Below, piece by piece: positions 48,952 to 61,710 of a DNA stretch of 64,000 nucleotides. The stretch spans positions 186,656-250,655 of the forward strand of contig VZRN01000251.1 in assembly GCA_013397935.1 (NCBI GenBank), read 5' to 3'. Origin of the DNA: Dasyornis broadbenti (Eukaryota > Chordata > Aves > Passeriformes > Dasyornithidae). Position 1 is the first letter of the stretch; each line of letters begins with the position of its first letter. Below the pieces are notes generated by a model. It was given only the letters and a program-made list of their open reading frames with translations. It searched no databases and was not told where the DNA came from. Made by a program: the position numbers and the translations under genes.

Positions 48952-49427
48952 GTAGGTGCACCCACCTCCTAATCCACTGCTACATCTGACAGGTGCCACT
49001 CAGAAATAAAATTATACACAAAAGGTGTCCAAGCTAGGAAAGGCAGGGAGGTCTGCATTAGTGTGGCCGAGTGGCCTGAATGAGTAGCTGGCTGGAAATG
49101 ATCCTGTCTTTGCTGACAGGATCTGTCTGGTTTGAAAGGGCCCTGTGATAGGCAGGGTCATGGGGGTTTTGTCCCATTGCATGGGAAGGAAGGAGCAGGA
49201 CATGAAAACCGCTATCAGCGCCTCTTGGAAAAACTCTGTAAGGATCCACTCCATGCTGTGACCAAAAATGGATTTGGGATCAGGCTGAGGAAGGGGTCAG
49301 TGAACCCCAAAGTTACACAGCTCAGCTCCTGCCCAAGTGAGGGTATGGGGCAGGCAGAAGGAAAGAAAAATAAGGTGGAGGAGAGGGGAAAAGTAAATCT
49401 TAACACGCCTCTACTTTCATTCCCCAG
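48952..49427 (+). other. BMP7: BMP7 intron 6 (476 bases)
   Basis: The donor is GTAGGT and the acceptor is TTTCATTCCCCAG. Nothing else is recognisable. Confidence 0.95.
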
Positions 49428-49577
49428 GTTCACTTTATAAACCCAGAGACTGTGCCGAAACCCTGCTGTGCTCCTACACAACTCAATGCCATCTCAGTGC
49501 TCTACTTTGATGACAGCTCCAATGTTATCTTAAAAAAATACAGGAACATGGTGGTACGAGCATGTGGCTGCCATTAG
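49428..49577 (+). CDS. BMP7: BMP7 exon 7: end of cystine-knot domain and stop
   Basis: 49 codons plus a TAG stop (49575-49577): VHFINPETVPKPCCAPTQLN, AISVLYFDDSSNVILKKYRN, MVVRACGCH. The KPCC pair holds knot cysteine 4 and the cysteine that forms the inter-chain disulphide of the dimer; the terminal RACGCH gives the last two, making seven in the mature chain. The C-terminus is exactly the BMP5/6/7 ending. Codon use is AT-richer than in exon 1. Confidence 0.98.
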   Translation, partial: VHFINPETVPKPCCAPTQLNAISVLYFDDSSNVILKKYRNMVVRACGCH

Positions 49578-49994
49578 ATTTGTAGGAAAGAGAAAGAAGA
49601 AAGAAGAAGTTTTTTTGTGAAGAGTGGGTTTGTGTGGGGGAGGGGGAAAGGTTGGTGCTCCAGCCATGGGTTTAAAAAAGTCCCAAACCATTTTAGGACC
49701 CGGCCTCTGAAAGTTCAGACAATGGAACAGTTTCTGGATCTAAAGAGGCATTTGAACACATTTTGTTTTAGTTTATTACAGACAATGAGCTTGTAAACTG
49801 AAACAAGCCAGAGAAACCGTTTAAAACCAAATCTGCTTACAAAATTGGCTCCTACAATACATACTTTTGCAAATGAGTCTTTCTGGAGATTGCAAACTCA
49901 CCAGTGTTGATTGTGAGTAAAACAGTAATAATCTATCCAAGGTGCGACTGTGCTGTGACTAATAAGTGTGTGTAGTTCCTGTAACACGGTTTGC

Positions 49995-50000
49995 AATAAA
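49995..50000 (+). terminator. BMP7: Proximal poly(A) signal AATAAA
   Basis: Canonical hexamer 418 bases after the stop codon, followed by a TG- and T-containing stretch (50020-50045) that could act as the downstream element. It would give a short 3' UTR of about 440 bases. Confidence 0.5.
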
Positions 50001-52161
50001 ATAAGTGAACAAAATATACCTGGAGTGAACAGGTATTTTGTTAGAGAATTATTGCTTCCATCCCTCTGCTTCAATTTCATAAGCAAAACCAAAGATGAAT
50101 TACATGCAACTTCCAGTTTTAAACTACAGTAGCAAAAGATGGATGTGGATTGACATGAATTCAAAGGACAGATTAGGCTAAGAAAAAAAGAGATGAATTG
50201 GCAAGCAAAAGAACTGAAGAAAATAACTCCAAAGAGCAAGACTTTTGGGGTGTCCTTTTTTCTATCAACAAGAAAGGAAATTTCCTTTTGCAGCCAGGAA
50301 GTATTTGAATTTGCTATGAACTTGAAACAGGAAAGCAGCAAAATGCTGAGCAACAGGGATTAAAGCTAACGTTTAGCTGGGGTATCCTAAGCAGTTCCAG
50401 AGCTGTGCATGCCAGCTAAAGGTCCTGCTGCTGTGTGGAAAATCCACTGACTTCCCTGAGGGAACAAGTTCCAACACTCCTCCCAGAACATGGAGAATCA
50501 AGTGCAGAAGGTGCTGTGAGCACCCAGCACCACACAGACCGGGAACAAGCCAGGAAACCTTCCTGCCTGGGGTCAGCGTCTCTCTTAACCCCCCTGCTTT
50601 GTTGGCTTCACCTCAAAAAAACCCAAAACAATCCCTCTCAAGGGCCACCGAGAAGCTGCAACCAGAAGCAAGAAAATGTTCCCTCAAGGCTTTTCTTTTT
50701 CCTTCTTTTAAAGTCACAGGTTACACAAACGCCACACTCAAGTAATTGAAGCCCAATTAAAGTTGTTGCAAAGAAGAATACGGAGTTGCAGTCACCAATC
50801 ACAAAACCAATTCCCCACTTTGGCGCCCACCAAAGCAGGATTGGCAAAAATTTCACCAGGGAGATAAAAAGAAAATAATGCCCAATAAAACACCATGTCC
50901 AGCACACCCAGCTCTAAATCTCCAAATTTCAAAAAGCTAAACCTCCAGCAGACGGGTCCAGGACATCATCAATCCCTGGAGAGGGGTCTCTCTGCTCAGC
51001 GAGCGGATGGGGCGATGCAGCTGCAGTGGGGACTTGGCCCTGCAACTTGCCTTAGAGGAGAGTTAGAGACGGAAGATAAATGAATTTCTGGACTTCACTC
51101 ACTGCTCTTCTCCCTGTAAGTCACAGATCAAATCCAGACCAGATGCCTCACTTTAATAAGAATAAGCAAAGGAAGAAAAAAAACCCTACTGTCTCTGAAA
51201 TAAATTGGAAACTTGTTCCTGATGGCCTAATTCTCATCTCACTTGAGTCAACTGGTGTTTTGCCAGCAGTTTTCTCAGTAGCAGGAGTAGGCTGATGGTA
51301 AAGGGGAAGTCCATCCACGCCATTGGTAGGTTTTGGATGGGGGCCTTGGTGAGCAGCTGCCACGTGGCCAGATGCGCCTGGCATCCCACCCAGGCCACTC
51401 CAACATCTGCAGCAGGCACGCTCCACAGGCAGGACTCCAGCAAACTTCCCCACAGGGAGACTTGGGTCAAACACAGCCAGCCCCACGGCAGGACGGCAGC
51501 TGGAGCCTAAAGCCCACCTCTCCTGCAGCCTGCAGACAGGAGCAGCCACCACAAACTGCCCTCAGCGCATCCCTGGGTTAGAGTGAGGAACTGAAATCAC
51601 ACAGGTGGGAAGCATCTTTGGACATTGTATACGTATATACAGCAGCGCTTCTGTAAACCTCCTAAAGGAAGTGAAGGTGCTGCCTAGAAAGCAAAAAGCT
51701 AATCATGCCTAAACTTCCACTATTTAGTAGTCAAGGATTAGTTTTCTCTTGCGGGTGTGTCAGTGTTGGTGGTCACTGCGTTGGTGTATTGCATTTTTAA
51801 CTTGGACCACGGTATCTTGCTGTATAGGACTCATATATTAAATGTTATGTGGGGATTGTTTCTGTTTTGGTTTTTTGTTGTTGTTTTTAAGCATAATAAC
51901 AGGATTTCTGTTGCTAGGCTCAACATCAGCTTCACTGTTTGTACATTTTTGTGTAAATAGTTGTCACAAGCGGAAGAAGAATTATTTATTTCCATCTCTG
52001 AATTCCTTTTCAATCACATCCAGGAAAAATGATTCTCGGTTCCTAAACACATTTGTTTCCTTATTTAAGAAGATATTTATTAACAGTTGGCAAAAATGCA
52101 TACACATTTCTGGTTCTTTTCGTAGAGCAGTTGTCAGAAGCCTTTTTGTACAAACTAGTAA

Positions 52162-52167
52162 AATAAA
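52162..52167 (+). terminator. BMP7: Candidate distal poly(A) signal AATAAA
   Basis: Canonical hexamer in AT-rich sequence just after the block with Pumilio and AU-rich words. A TGTGTATCCGTGTGGTTATT stretch (52203 on) is a plausible GT-rich downstream element. It would define a 3' UTR of about 2.6 kb. Confidence 0.4.
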
Positions 52168-53929
52168 TCATTGCAACTTTACAAAAGATACCCCGACGAC
52201 ACTGTGTATCCGTGTGGTTATTCTCCTTTTATTCAAAGAACCTTTTTGGCTGGACAATATTTCATCTTGAGCCTCTGTTTCCATGTAGCTCAATCTCTGT
52301 GTACGGGCAAAACCGTCACATGTCGTTTTCTGGTGCAGCTCCTTCGGTCCAAATACAACAGGGAGGGAAGAATAGCAAAAATATGGATGTGTTTTGCAGC
52401 CTGAACTGCAAAGATCCATGATTGAATTATAGTGCAGCTGTCAGCAGCTGTTTCAAAGAAGCAGGGGGTAAATTAGCTCTGTTTACTGCTAACATAGTTC
52501 AGAGATTTAGTCATCCCAATAAAATTATAGAGGCACAAGAAAGGAAGAAAGAAACTCCAAAGAAACATCAGCCAAGAAGCTGACATTTTCTAATTTAGAT
52601 TGTTTCAGCATATCTGAGAGATGCTGCTGGCATGAGGTTTCCTGCTGTGGATACCACACTGCATTACTATGGAGGCAGCTGAAAAAAATAATGTTCTAAA
52701 TCCCTCTATTAACTGAGCATTTTATCTGCAGGGCATAACAGCAATTTTGGGGTTCTTGTTTACTTTGAACTGTGAGCAGAGTTGTGCCGGTTTACGTAGA
52801 TGTACTTGCTGGGCCAGAGGATTAAATCATCAGCATTTCAGAGCTAATCTGCCATCTTCCACGAGCAATTACAAATTTATGAGTAAATTTGCTTTGTGCA
52901 CTGTTCTGAAAGTCCAGCAAAACATCAGTGGAAAGATCTTCATTGATGTAAAAGGATACTGGCTCAGCTTCTGTAGGCCTGGACTAACTTTTGGAAGGAG
53001 GATCCTCTGGTATTTCTCGTTATGGTCCCAATTCTCGGCATTTAAATGCAAGGCAGGGGTGATGCCAGCAAGGGGAGAAAGAATAAAATAAATATTTTTG
53101 CTTTGCAGGGCCAGTCTTGCAGCCAACAGCAGCTTTACCACTAACTTAACAAGTCCAGCATTTTATCATGAAATATCTGTTGGTTTCCAGCTCTGCCACA
53201 AATACACACAACTTGCTGGATGTGCTTTGGAGCAGCTTTCCCAGCCTAGCAGCCAAAACGCCATTCCCAAGCTGGTTGCAGCCCCCCCTTGGTCTGCAGC
53301 ACTCCTGTGGCTTTGTCTCCCCATCTACTGTTCTGGAAGAAGAATTCTTGACATGAATACATACACTGCCATAAACTGGCAGGGCCATAAAACCCTAGTG
53401 AATGAGTTTCCAAACAGCTAGATTTATCTGAGTAATGACATTTTAAAGCACATTTAAAACATTTTATAGATCGGTTATTTTAAGTTCCTTTCAAGCCAAA
53501 CTTTGAGGATGTTATGTTTGCTTAATTGAGCTGTTTCAGATCTGTTCCAGTACTGACAATAGGATCCTTTTGTCCCTGTGCAGGAAACTGCCTCCGTTGC
53601 TGCCAACCTTCATGTAATAAAAAATAATGATTTAAATAAACCTTGGTGCAATTTTAAGATTCAGCTGTAAAGCCTAAAACCAGAGAGGGGGAGCAGAGCT
53701 CATGCAAGCGCTGCTCAGGGTGCGGCCAGGGGCTGCTGGATTCAGTCCCTCAGCTCTGCCTGCATTGGGGGCAGATACTTCTGGACAAAAAAACCCCCAA
53801 AGACTCATCTTTTGAGTTCAGAATTTTCATCCTCTTTATGCTTCCATCCAAACACCCCGCTGGCCGACTTCCACTGCTGCCACAAACACATTATTCTCTG
53901 TATTCAACCTTCCTTCGGAGAGAAATTCT

Positions 53930-54180
53930 GCCCAATTAAGCTAAAAGGAGCCTGTTTGAAGTTTTTATTTATCAGGTAATGATTGACAAGACCTCGAGGC
54001 AAAAACTAGGAGCACTTTATACCACAGTCATTCATTACCCGAGTACAAAAGCAACACAAATGGGTTATTATGGCCACTTTGAGTTACTCTGTTTTAAATA
54101 AAAATATCTATTCCCTTTTTCTGCTTAATGCTGCGGAATGTGTGTTCCTAAATCAGTAGCTGAGAAAAGACCAGAAGTTC
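53930..54180. promoter_or_regulatory. Candidate conserved non-coding element downstream of BMP7
   Basis: Unique AT-rich block with GCCCAATTAAGC, TTTATTTATCAGGTAATGATTG, CACTTTATACCAC and TCATTCATTACCCG words, about 4.4 kb after the stop codon. No slippage repeats. The call is a texture judgement without alignment. Confidence 0.3.
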
Positions 54181-57100
54181 TGGATAACAGGTTTAATGCA
54201 CTGATTTGTTTCCTAGCTGGTTTCCAAGGGTCCGTTTACCAGGCAATAGGAGCACACTTTTGAATTTCAGTGTTTGGAAAGTTATTTCTTGGTATTGTGA
54301 GGTTTACCACTTTGGGACAAATCTGCTGCTTTCTCCAATAGAATCCTCATGTATGAATTAATTCCGTAAACGAAGACACCACTATCTCAAAACAACTGAA
54401 GTTTAGCTTTGTATTTGAAAGGAAAGCAGGACAAGCCATAGACAGATTCATCACTTTCACACTTTTTTTCACCCAGATAAGATACTGGGGAAACTCGAGG
54501 GGAAAAAAAGGGGGCTCAACCTCAGCCCCAGAAACTCTCAGGAAGGCAGCTTCGCACTTGACCAGGTTTTGCAGGCATGGTTAAGCATTTAACCATTTGC
54601 AGGCTAGAGCTCTACGCGGGGCTGCTTGAATTAACCTCACTCTCAAAGAATTGGCTTGCTTGTCTGCAATAAAACCCAATCCCAGGCCAGTCAGCAGTAA
54701 TTTGGGGAATGGAGCATTTGTGTCTGGAACTGGGAGGGGGCGAGTGGCTGTATGCACTGCCATGTCCTTGCCTGTAATTAAAAACACGCCCGTAGCCTTT
54801 CCCCGGGAGCTGAAGTGACTCCCGAGCCAGCAGCCCTGTGCTGCTGATAACCTGGGGCTAATGGGCTTATTTTAAGGAGCTCTTAAGAAGAAAGGAGGGG
54901 ATGCCAGGACCTCAGAGGATCTGTTGTGCTTTAGTGTGTCAGCACCTGGGGCTCAAGCCCAGGACGTTGGGTTTGTGCTGGATTTCCAAATCAGCTCTAC
55001 AGGTTTGGGATGTCGCTGTGATTGTGGAGTGCAAAAAAGGGCCACAGAGGCATTTTTGACCTGGCTCGCCACCTTCCCTTCCATTGCATGATCTCTCCAC
55101 TAAGATCCAGGGTGGACAATAGCCCCAGTAGTGGCCAGACACTGGTGGTGACACCAGCAGGGTGACCTTTGGCTTGGCTAACGAAGGAGAACTGTTGCAG
55201 GCTGCTGGATTTATTCCCATGCTATTTGTTGCTGCTGTGTCAGGTGCTTCGTATAAAATATGTGGAAGCAGAGACATTGAGTGTCTGGATTTGGTTATGA
55301 AGGGTCAGAGCTCAAAGATATCATTTCTCAGGTCCCAACAGTTTAAGCCATTTTGTTCAGTGTTTAAAACAAGCTGTAGACAAGAGCAGAGCAGTCAGTG
55401 GCTCTACATTCTCTGCCTCAGGCAGAAGCACTACTCGGCCTTTTCAAAAAGGGAGATTTGGGCAATTGCTTAAGGAGAATAAATTCCTCATTTTAGCTTC
55501 TTTTAGGCTCCATACTAAGCACACAAGAAAAGAGCACAAACCAACGTACTCAGCTGGTCCAAAACTGACATGTGAGGAGTTTTGCTTCCGATTTGTTTAT
55601 ACATTTCTCACTGTGATCTACTACCTCTGCTGACCTATATTAGGCTCCTGAAGTGAGAAAATAGCTCTTAAATCCACTGAAATGAGTTGTTCTTTCTTAA
55701 CAGGGAATGACCTGGCTGGACTGCAGTTTTAGGAGCTGGTTAATTACTCCAAAGACATATTTCATGACACCTCAGGGCTACGTTTTGGAGGAGACAGCAA
55801 GCAGAGGCAGGGCCAGGCATTTGTGAGACGAGAATGCAGCTACTGCCTTTGCAACCCTTCAACCAAGTTCTGAAATCCGTCCTGCGGGGTTCCCCTGGAA
55901 ACCCAGCCCGTGGTTTCGGGGAGAAGGAACACGACACTCACAGAGGCTGGGCCACCATCAACTTGGAGCAACTTTAATCAAGAGATATTTTTCCTTACAC
56001 CAAGGCAGATTTTTTTGATTCTAAATCAGAAAAATGCACAAGTGATTCCAAGTTCAGCCCATCAGTTGTTTTGGTTTCACATGACTACTGAGAAATCAAC
56101 TGTAAAAGCTGGTGCAGTTACATACACACATACCATGCACAGAATGTAAACTGTAAATACTGGCAGGGAGTCTGGTTAAAGAAGCTGCAGTTAATGTTGT
56201 GTCAGAACAGCCCTTGGAACCCCCATTTCCAGAGACTTACAGTGCAGGGGGTGGGGAGGGAATAAATCCCGTTCTGCTGGAGCTTTGCCTACAACTTCTC
56301 AGCCATAAAGCCTTTATTTATGGCTCTTACACAGCATGAAGGATTCAATTTGTCCTTTGTTATGAATTTCAGTAGATCATGTAACTGTTTATTTCCAGAT
56401 ATTTTTAAAAAGTTGGTATTTTTGGTTTGCAGGAAAAAGCAAAGCTCCTCATAGTCTACACCAGTGGGGACATGCTTAGACCACACTTGATAGAGACAGG
56501 GGGTCCCAAAGTCCCACAATTTCTTCCACAGGGGGCCACAGAAAAGGATGAGACAAGGCAGTAAAACCTTTCCATGATGTTGGTGTGCTTGGGGATGAAG
56601 TCTGGGCTGGAGGCTGTGCCTGGGCACCTGAGGTGGTGGAGCCTGCTCTGGAGGAAACCCCAATCCTGCAGCCACGTCAGTCCTTGGCCAGGAAGGGCAG
56701 CAGCCCCTCCCAGAGCTGCTGGCGGCACTTCTTCACAAGAGTAGGTGGAAAAGCATAACCCACTCAAGGCACAAACTGCATCAGCTCTTCACAGCTTTGA
56801 GAGATTTCCTGTGTCTGGTAGCAGCTGAGAACAAGATGCTCAATAAAAAAATATCACAGCCAAAAAGAGCTGTGTGCCTTCAGTGACTCAGTGCACTTTG
56901 CAATGTGGAGTCACAACGACAGTCCTGTTCATCAACACTTGCTGAGCATTCTCTCTTCAAAGAGTTTTTATTGATGTCAGTTAAAAAGGAAGATGCTTGT
57001 ATTTTGCATTCATTTATTTCATGTTTCTCATCTGGCTCAAGAACAAGCTTTGAGAAACCTGTTTTTTTTTTTTTGGTAAGAGGTAACAGCCTCGAGTTAA

Positions 57101-60100
57101 AAGGAGATGGAGGCTCCTTCCTGGGAGTTGTGGGAGATTGACAGCAAATTAAGCCCACAGGTCAAATATTATGTTGTCCAGATGGGAGTAACAGTCTTTG
57201 AGGAAGCAGATCTGGTTTTCTGCTGCAGCACCTCTCAGAAAATGAAAAGAAAAACATCTCCGCTGGCACTGCAGGATCCTGGAGTGGCTTTTGCTTCGTT
57301 TCCAGACCATGTGTCAGACATACCCTGATGTCTCCTCAAGCGTCCTCGTTCCCTTTACGAACAGAGGCAGAAGAGCAGGGATGCATCAGGTCTATGATTC
57401 ACCTGCCTCCTCTTGAAATATTCCCAGCAAATGGAGAGCTGGGACAGATCACAAGGATTGTCACCATCTAGCTCAGTCCTCAGCATATCAGAGACTGCAC
57501 TTACTGCTCCTACTGCTTAAAGCTTAAAAAATCCCAAGTGATTGGGGGTGATTTATCGTCAGTACGACAGTAGCGACCTCAAGGGCTTGTTCTGGGCTCA
57601 GGATCCCCCAGTTTCATCTGCCTCTGGTAGGAAACACACAGGTTAATTGGGCAGAGGCATGGCAAACCCTCCCAGATCTGTTCCCTGCCTCTGATGGGAG
57701 TGTAAATGCACAACATGCCAGAGGTCACACACACACTCAGAGAAGTTTACGTTTAATCAACGTCTGTCCCTCCCACCCTCCTCTACATATGAGGATCTTC
57801 TGGGAAAAATAACACTTAATCAATTCACAAAAATATTGAGCTACAGCTCTTCCCTCTTCAGTCAAATTAAAGACCTTTTCTGTGCAGTGACAGCTGATAA
57901 ATGCTGTGCCCTGTACTTAAGGTCCTCGTTGCTGGTGTCTGCCTTAATTGCTGCTTCCCATTTGCTCTGGCCTCTTCTCAAAGGAGGCAGCATATCTAAT
58001 TGCACACTGAGGGAGATGTCTGCCTCTGATCTGCCTGAACAGTTTCTCCCTCAAGTAATTTAGAAGCCTCTCTGTTGATAGTAGACTAAACCAGTAAATG
58101 TGAGCAGCTTTGGGATTCAGCCATCTTCCCCAAACTGAAGGATTTTCCCTGTTCAGTAGGATGTTGTCACATTTGGCTGCCAAAACTGCTCATTGTGCTG
58201 TGAGTTGTCAGCCAAAATGAAGCTCCACTTCTGCCTGCAGTTGTATTTGTTGAGGCCTCTTCATCTTTGAGAGGAAACTGCCCCACTCCATTTTCTTCCA
58301 CCATTTACTGAATTGCTTTAACAACAGCAGCAACATCAGAAAGTTTGTGGCGATGGGGCTGGAATTCCTCAGTGGAGTTTATTTTAACACATCTGCAATA
58401 CCAGATACCTACAAAACTATATATAGAAATAGGGTTACATCTCTGAAGAAGGAAAAAAGCCCTATATTTATGAAAGCCACAAGGCCACAAAGATAGATTA
58501 TGTGAATTACTGTCATTACCAAAATTGCTGGTTAAAGAACTTCTAGGCACCCTGCATCGCTCTAGCAGTTGGACTATAAGAACCACTGTAATTACAAAGT
58601 ATTTTAAATCATGCCAGTACAAACACGATCTGGAAATGGAAAATACCGTGCTAGTCACTGCATCTGGAAATTAATGGTTGGCATGGAAATGCACGGAACT
58701 GGTTACTCATGCTGAGCAGTGGGCACAGTGAAGTCATGGCCACCACCACTCCTGACTACCTTTGACTACAGGCAAAGGTTATTTCCAGTCTCACCCACAC
58801 TTCTGGCAGCCCCCAAACGCGAGGGCTGCTCCTCACAGAGAGCTGGCAGCGCTGTTAAGGGACTGAGCTGTCAGCTCATGACATCCCCGAGAGTCAAGAA
58901 AGGTGTGACACACAAAGGCCAAAGGGCTCCGCAAGCCACATCAGCCTCTCTTGCAAGATCAAAGCAACATTTAAGTCAAGTTATACACAAGAAGCATTTT
59001 AGTGAGTCTGGTTGGAGTAATAAACGTTAGGAACATCTTAGTGAAAAACTGCAAGAGAGGAGTTTATAACAAGTAATTTCCACTGAAGAGGGGGAAAACC
59101 AATGAACCAAAATCTCTACAGTGACTTCCAGATTCAGCACACAGGTTTTACTGGCAGGAACAGCTTTTCTCCCCTGCTTCTGCACAAGGAAGGAGTTGTG
59201 GGTGGACAGCAGAGAAGGACAAAGCAGCAGCTCATCATTTCCATCACACCTGAGCCCCGGTGCTCAGCAGACAGGTCCCTTGCCCAACACGCTGTCCCAG
59301 CTGCAGGTGCTCTCCCCAGCAGGGTGACCTCGCCTGTTGCACAACGTCCTGGGGACTCATCTCCAAACACCATCAGCCTGGACAGGGCCTGTCCTTTTCT
59401 ACTGCACAGCAGCTGTTGTGGGCTTCTGTCTGCAAGATCAAAGGAGAGCTTGTTCCAATACTCAGCATTACTCAGAAAGCTGGAACCAGCCCGCTCTGGG
59501 ATGGAGCTCACCCCGGCCTACCCAGGGCTGGGTGCAGAGCAGCAGGATCAGGCCAGGCAGAGCTGCAGGCTGAGCTCTGCTGTCCTGAGGTTAAGAGCAA
59601 ACCAGCTTCCCAAGGCTCAGCATCTCCTCCTGCTTTTGTTTCTGCAGCCCTGGTTCCGAGCAATGCTTTTGGTCATGGATAAAGTGACATCCACTCTTCC
59701 CTACAGGCCAAGCTCGAGCTACAGCAGCAGAATTCACAACTTCAAGATTAATTTGCAGAGTGTGAAGAACTTGCAGAAGTTCCCTCCCTGCTCTGTGCTG
59801 TACTCAGCCCTGGCACTGAGTGGAGCAGAGTGGGTAACAGCAGAACAAGGCACAGCACTCAGAGCCAGCAGGCAAATTATGCCAGCCACAAGCAAGGCCA
59901 TTGCCTAAATTGCTTCTGTCACAACCAGCCCCAGTCCTGGTCAGGACCAAAAGAAAGGCAAAAGCCAGAGCAAAGAAAACATTTGAGTAACAATTAAAAT
60001 AACATTACTCTAAAAACACTGCACAGAAACTCCTGTACCAGGATTCACACACTTTTTCAAGCTGCAGCCTGTTCAGCGATAAATCCTGATGCCTCTTTCT

Positions 60101-61599
60101 CAGTCACTGCAAACTACTGCATCATTTTATTTAGGGCTTAAAAGACGAAAGTTACCTCTCCAGTATCACGGGTCACCTTGTTCATTTCCTCCAGGCGCTC
60201 TTCTCAAGAGAAGGAGGCTGTGACATCAAGGCAGCCTCCGCATTTTATCCTTCCAGGGAAAGGAGATCTTGCACCTTTCTGAAGTCACTGAAATACCAAA
60301 GGCCACAAGACTTTCCCCTTCCTCAGTACAAACTCCAGCTTCTCTAACCAAACCCCAGGACTGAGCTCAAATTCTCAGTGACTTTTTCAAAATCCTATAA
60401 CTCAGTCCTTTCTGGAAACTTCTGATTTTCACCTCATTTGGTGATAGTTTACCCGAGATTTTCTCAGTCAGGAGGCACTATTCCCTCTCCTCCAGCTGAT
60501 GTGGCTTAAGCCTCTCTCCGCCCTTCTCCAAGGCTCCAACTCCAAAAAACTCACAAATTAGACAATCATCCATTGCTAAAGGCACACTGGTGTTCACCTT
60601 CACCTCATTGATCGTGTTCTCCCATGGCCTTTCAGAGTCCTTTGCTGGCCACAAGGAGCCACCTGCAAACCTGGCCCCTCTGCAAGGGGCCTTTCTGCCC
60701 TCCATCACTGTGGGGACTGGGAAGAATCTGCCTCTGCCTTGTTTCCCTCTCCTGGGGCTCCCACAGCCAGGCTGGCCCAGAGAATCAGGATGTCCAAGCA
60801 TGGCTTGGGCTGTTTTCCATGTCCAGCTGGGCAGAGCGGTGTTCCTAGTGAAATCACTGGTTCCTCGGAAATTCTGCTGTCAAAAAGGTAGATTTTTCAC
60901 ATCTCGTGGCTCGTGGCTCATTTTAACAAGGATTGCTCCCAAAACAGTTCTCCCCCAAGCTGGTCTAGAAGGCTGGGGGGGGGCTACATCTGCAGAGGGG
61001 ATGGGAGCCCTGCCCACGTGTGTGGGCGTACAGGCACGGTCTCAGATGCCCAAGGCTGCACACAGGGAGGTTTGGTGGAGGCACAGAAACCATTTTTTCC
61101 CCTCACATGTGCCTTGCAAAAGCGATTGCTGGCTGTGCTGTCTGTCCCCGGCCCTGTATCAGCCTCCCAAGCACTTCCGCGTCTTCCTCAGAGCCGCAGC
61201 TCGGATGATCAGCACCGCTTTCATGTGGTCTTTGTTCTTTTTGCATCTGGGACCCACATTTAGGAATCCAGCGCTTTGCAATGCAGCAGGGGTTGAGTGA
61301 CGGTTCCCCAGCCACTTAACTGGTTGTTTACCAATCCCCCCGTGCTCTGCAGAGAGATTTCCCTGCGGGTCAGGTGCATGGGCAGCACTCCCCACACTCG
61401 CACGAGGCTGTGTTTTAACAGGGGGTTTGTGAGTCTAAGGATTGCAGCAAAACCGCGCAATGTCTTCACCCTGGCCTTACTACAACTTGATTTACACATC
61501 AGAGAATTTCAGAGCCCACTGTGGCAAAAGTTCTTGTATTTAATGTTGATAGTTTCTTCTCTCACTTCTGTCCTTTGGCAAGACATAACTCAGGAGGAT

Positions 61600-61710
61600 G
61601 TGGAAGCATCTGGACCTGGAGTCTTGATCTCTGTTTCACATCATCCACTGCATAACTTTGGGCGGGAGGCATCACCTGTCAGTGCCTCAGTTTCCCTGTC
61701 CGTAAAATTT
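61600..61710 (+). repeat. MIR SINE (tRNA-derived)
   Basis: The run 'tggaagcatctggacctgga' / 'gtcttgatctctgtttcaca' then 'cataactttgggcgggaggc', then CAGTGCCTCAGTTTCCCTGT and CCGTAAAAT follows the full MIR order (TGGAAAGAGCACTGGACTTGGAGTC, GACCTTGGGCAAGTCAC, GTGCCTCAGTTTCC, TGTAAAAT). It is the second clear MIR copy in the window, in the same orientation as the one at 32.2 kb. Confidence 0.75.

Larger units (their letters stand above)
49578..52190 (+). other. BMP7: BMP7 3' UTR (proximal certain, distal inferred)
   Basis: The 3' UTR starts at 49578. A first poly(A) signal AATAAA lies at 49995-50000, and others at 50884-50889 and 52162-52167. The stretch 51600-52170 is unique and AT-rich, with features typical of a regulated UTR: a Pumilio-type TGTAAATA at 51952-51959 and an AU-rich nonamer TTATTTATT at 51982-51990. 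I therefore infer a long form ending near 52.18 kb and a short one near 50.02 kb. The region 50.4-51.6 kb looks less constrained. Transcript evidence is absent. Confidence 0.5.

Noticed and set aside
9423..49577. Assignment to BMP5, BMP6 or BMP8 instead of BMP7
   Set aside because: The IYKDYIRERFDNETF, RSIRSTG and EGECAFPLNSYMN segments fit BMP7, and the 139-residue mature length agrees.
9423..49577. A processed pseudogene of BMP7
   Set aside because: Six introns with consensus splice sites, an intact frame and a complete set of seven knot cysteines show a functional gene; the only defect is the assembly gap.
59102..59908. A 268-codon open frame as a real gene
   Set aside because: No recognisable domain, composition shifts along the length, no splice or promoter context, and overlapping frames on both strands are also open.
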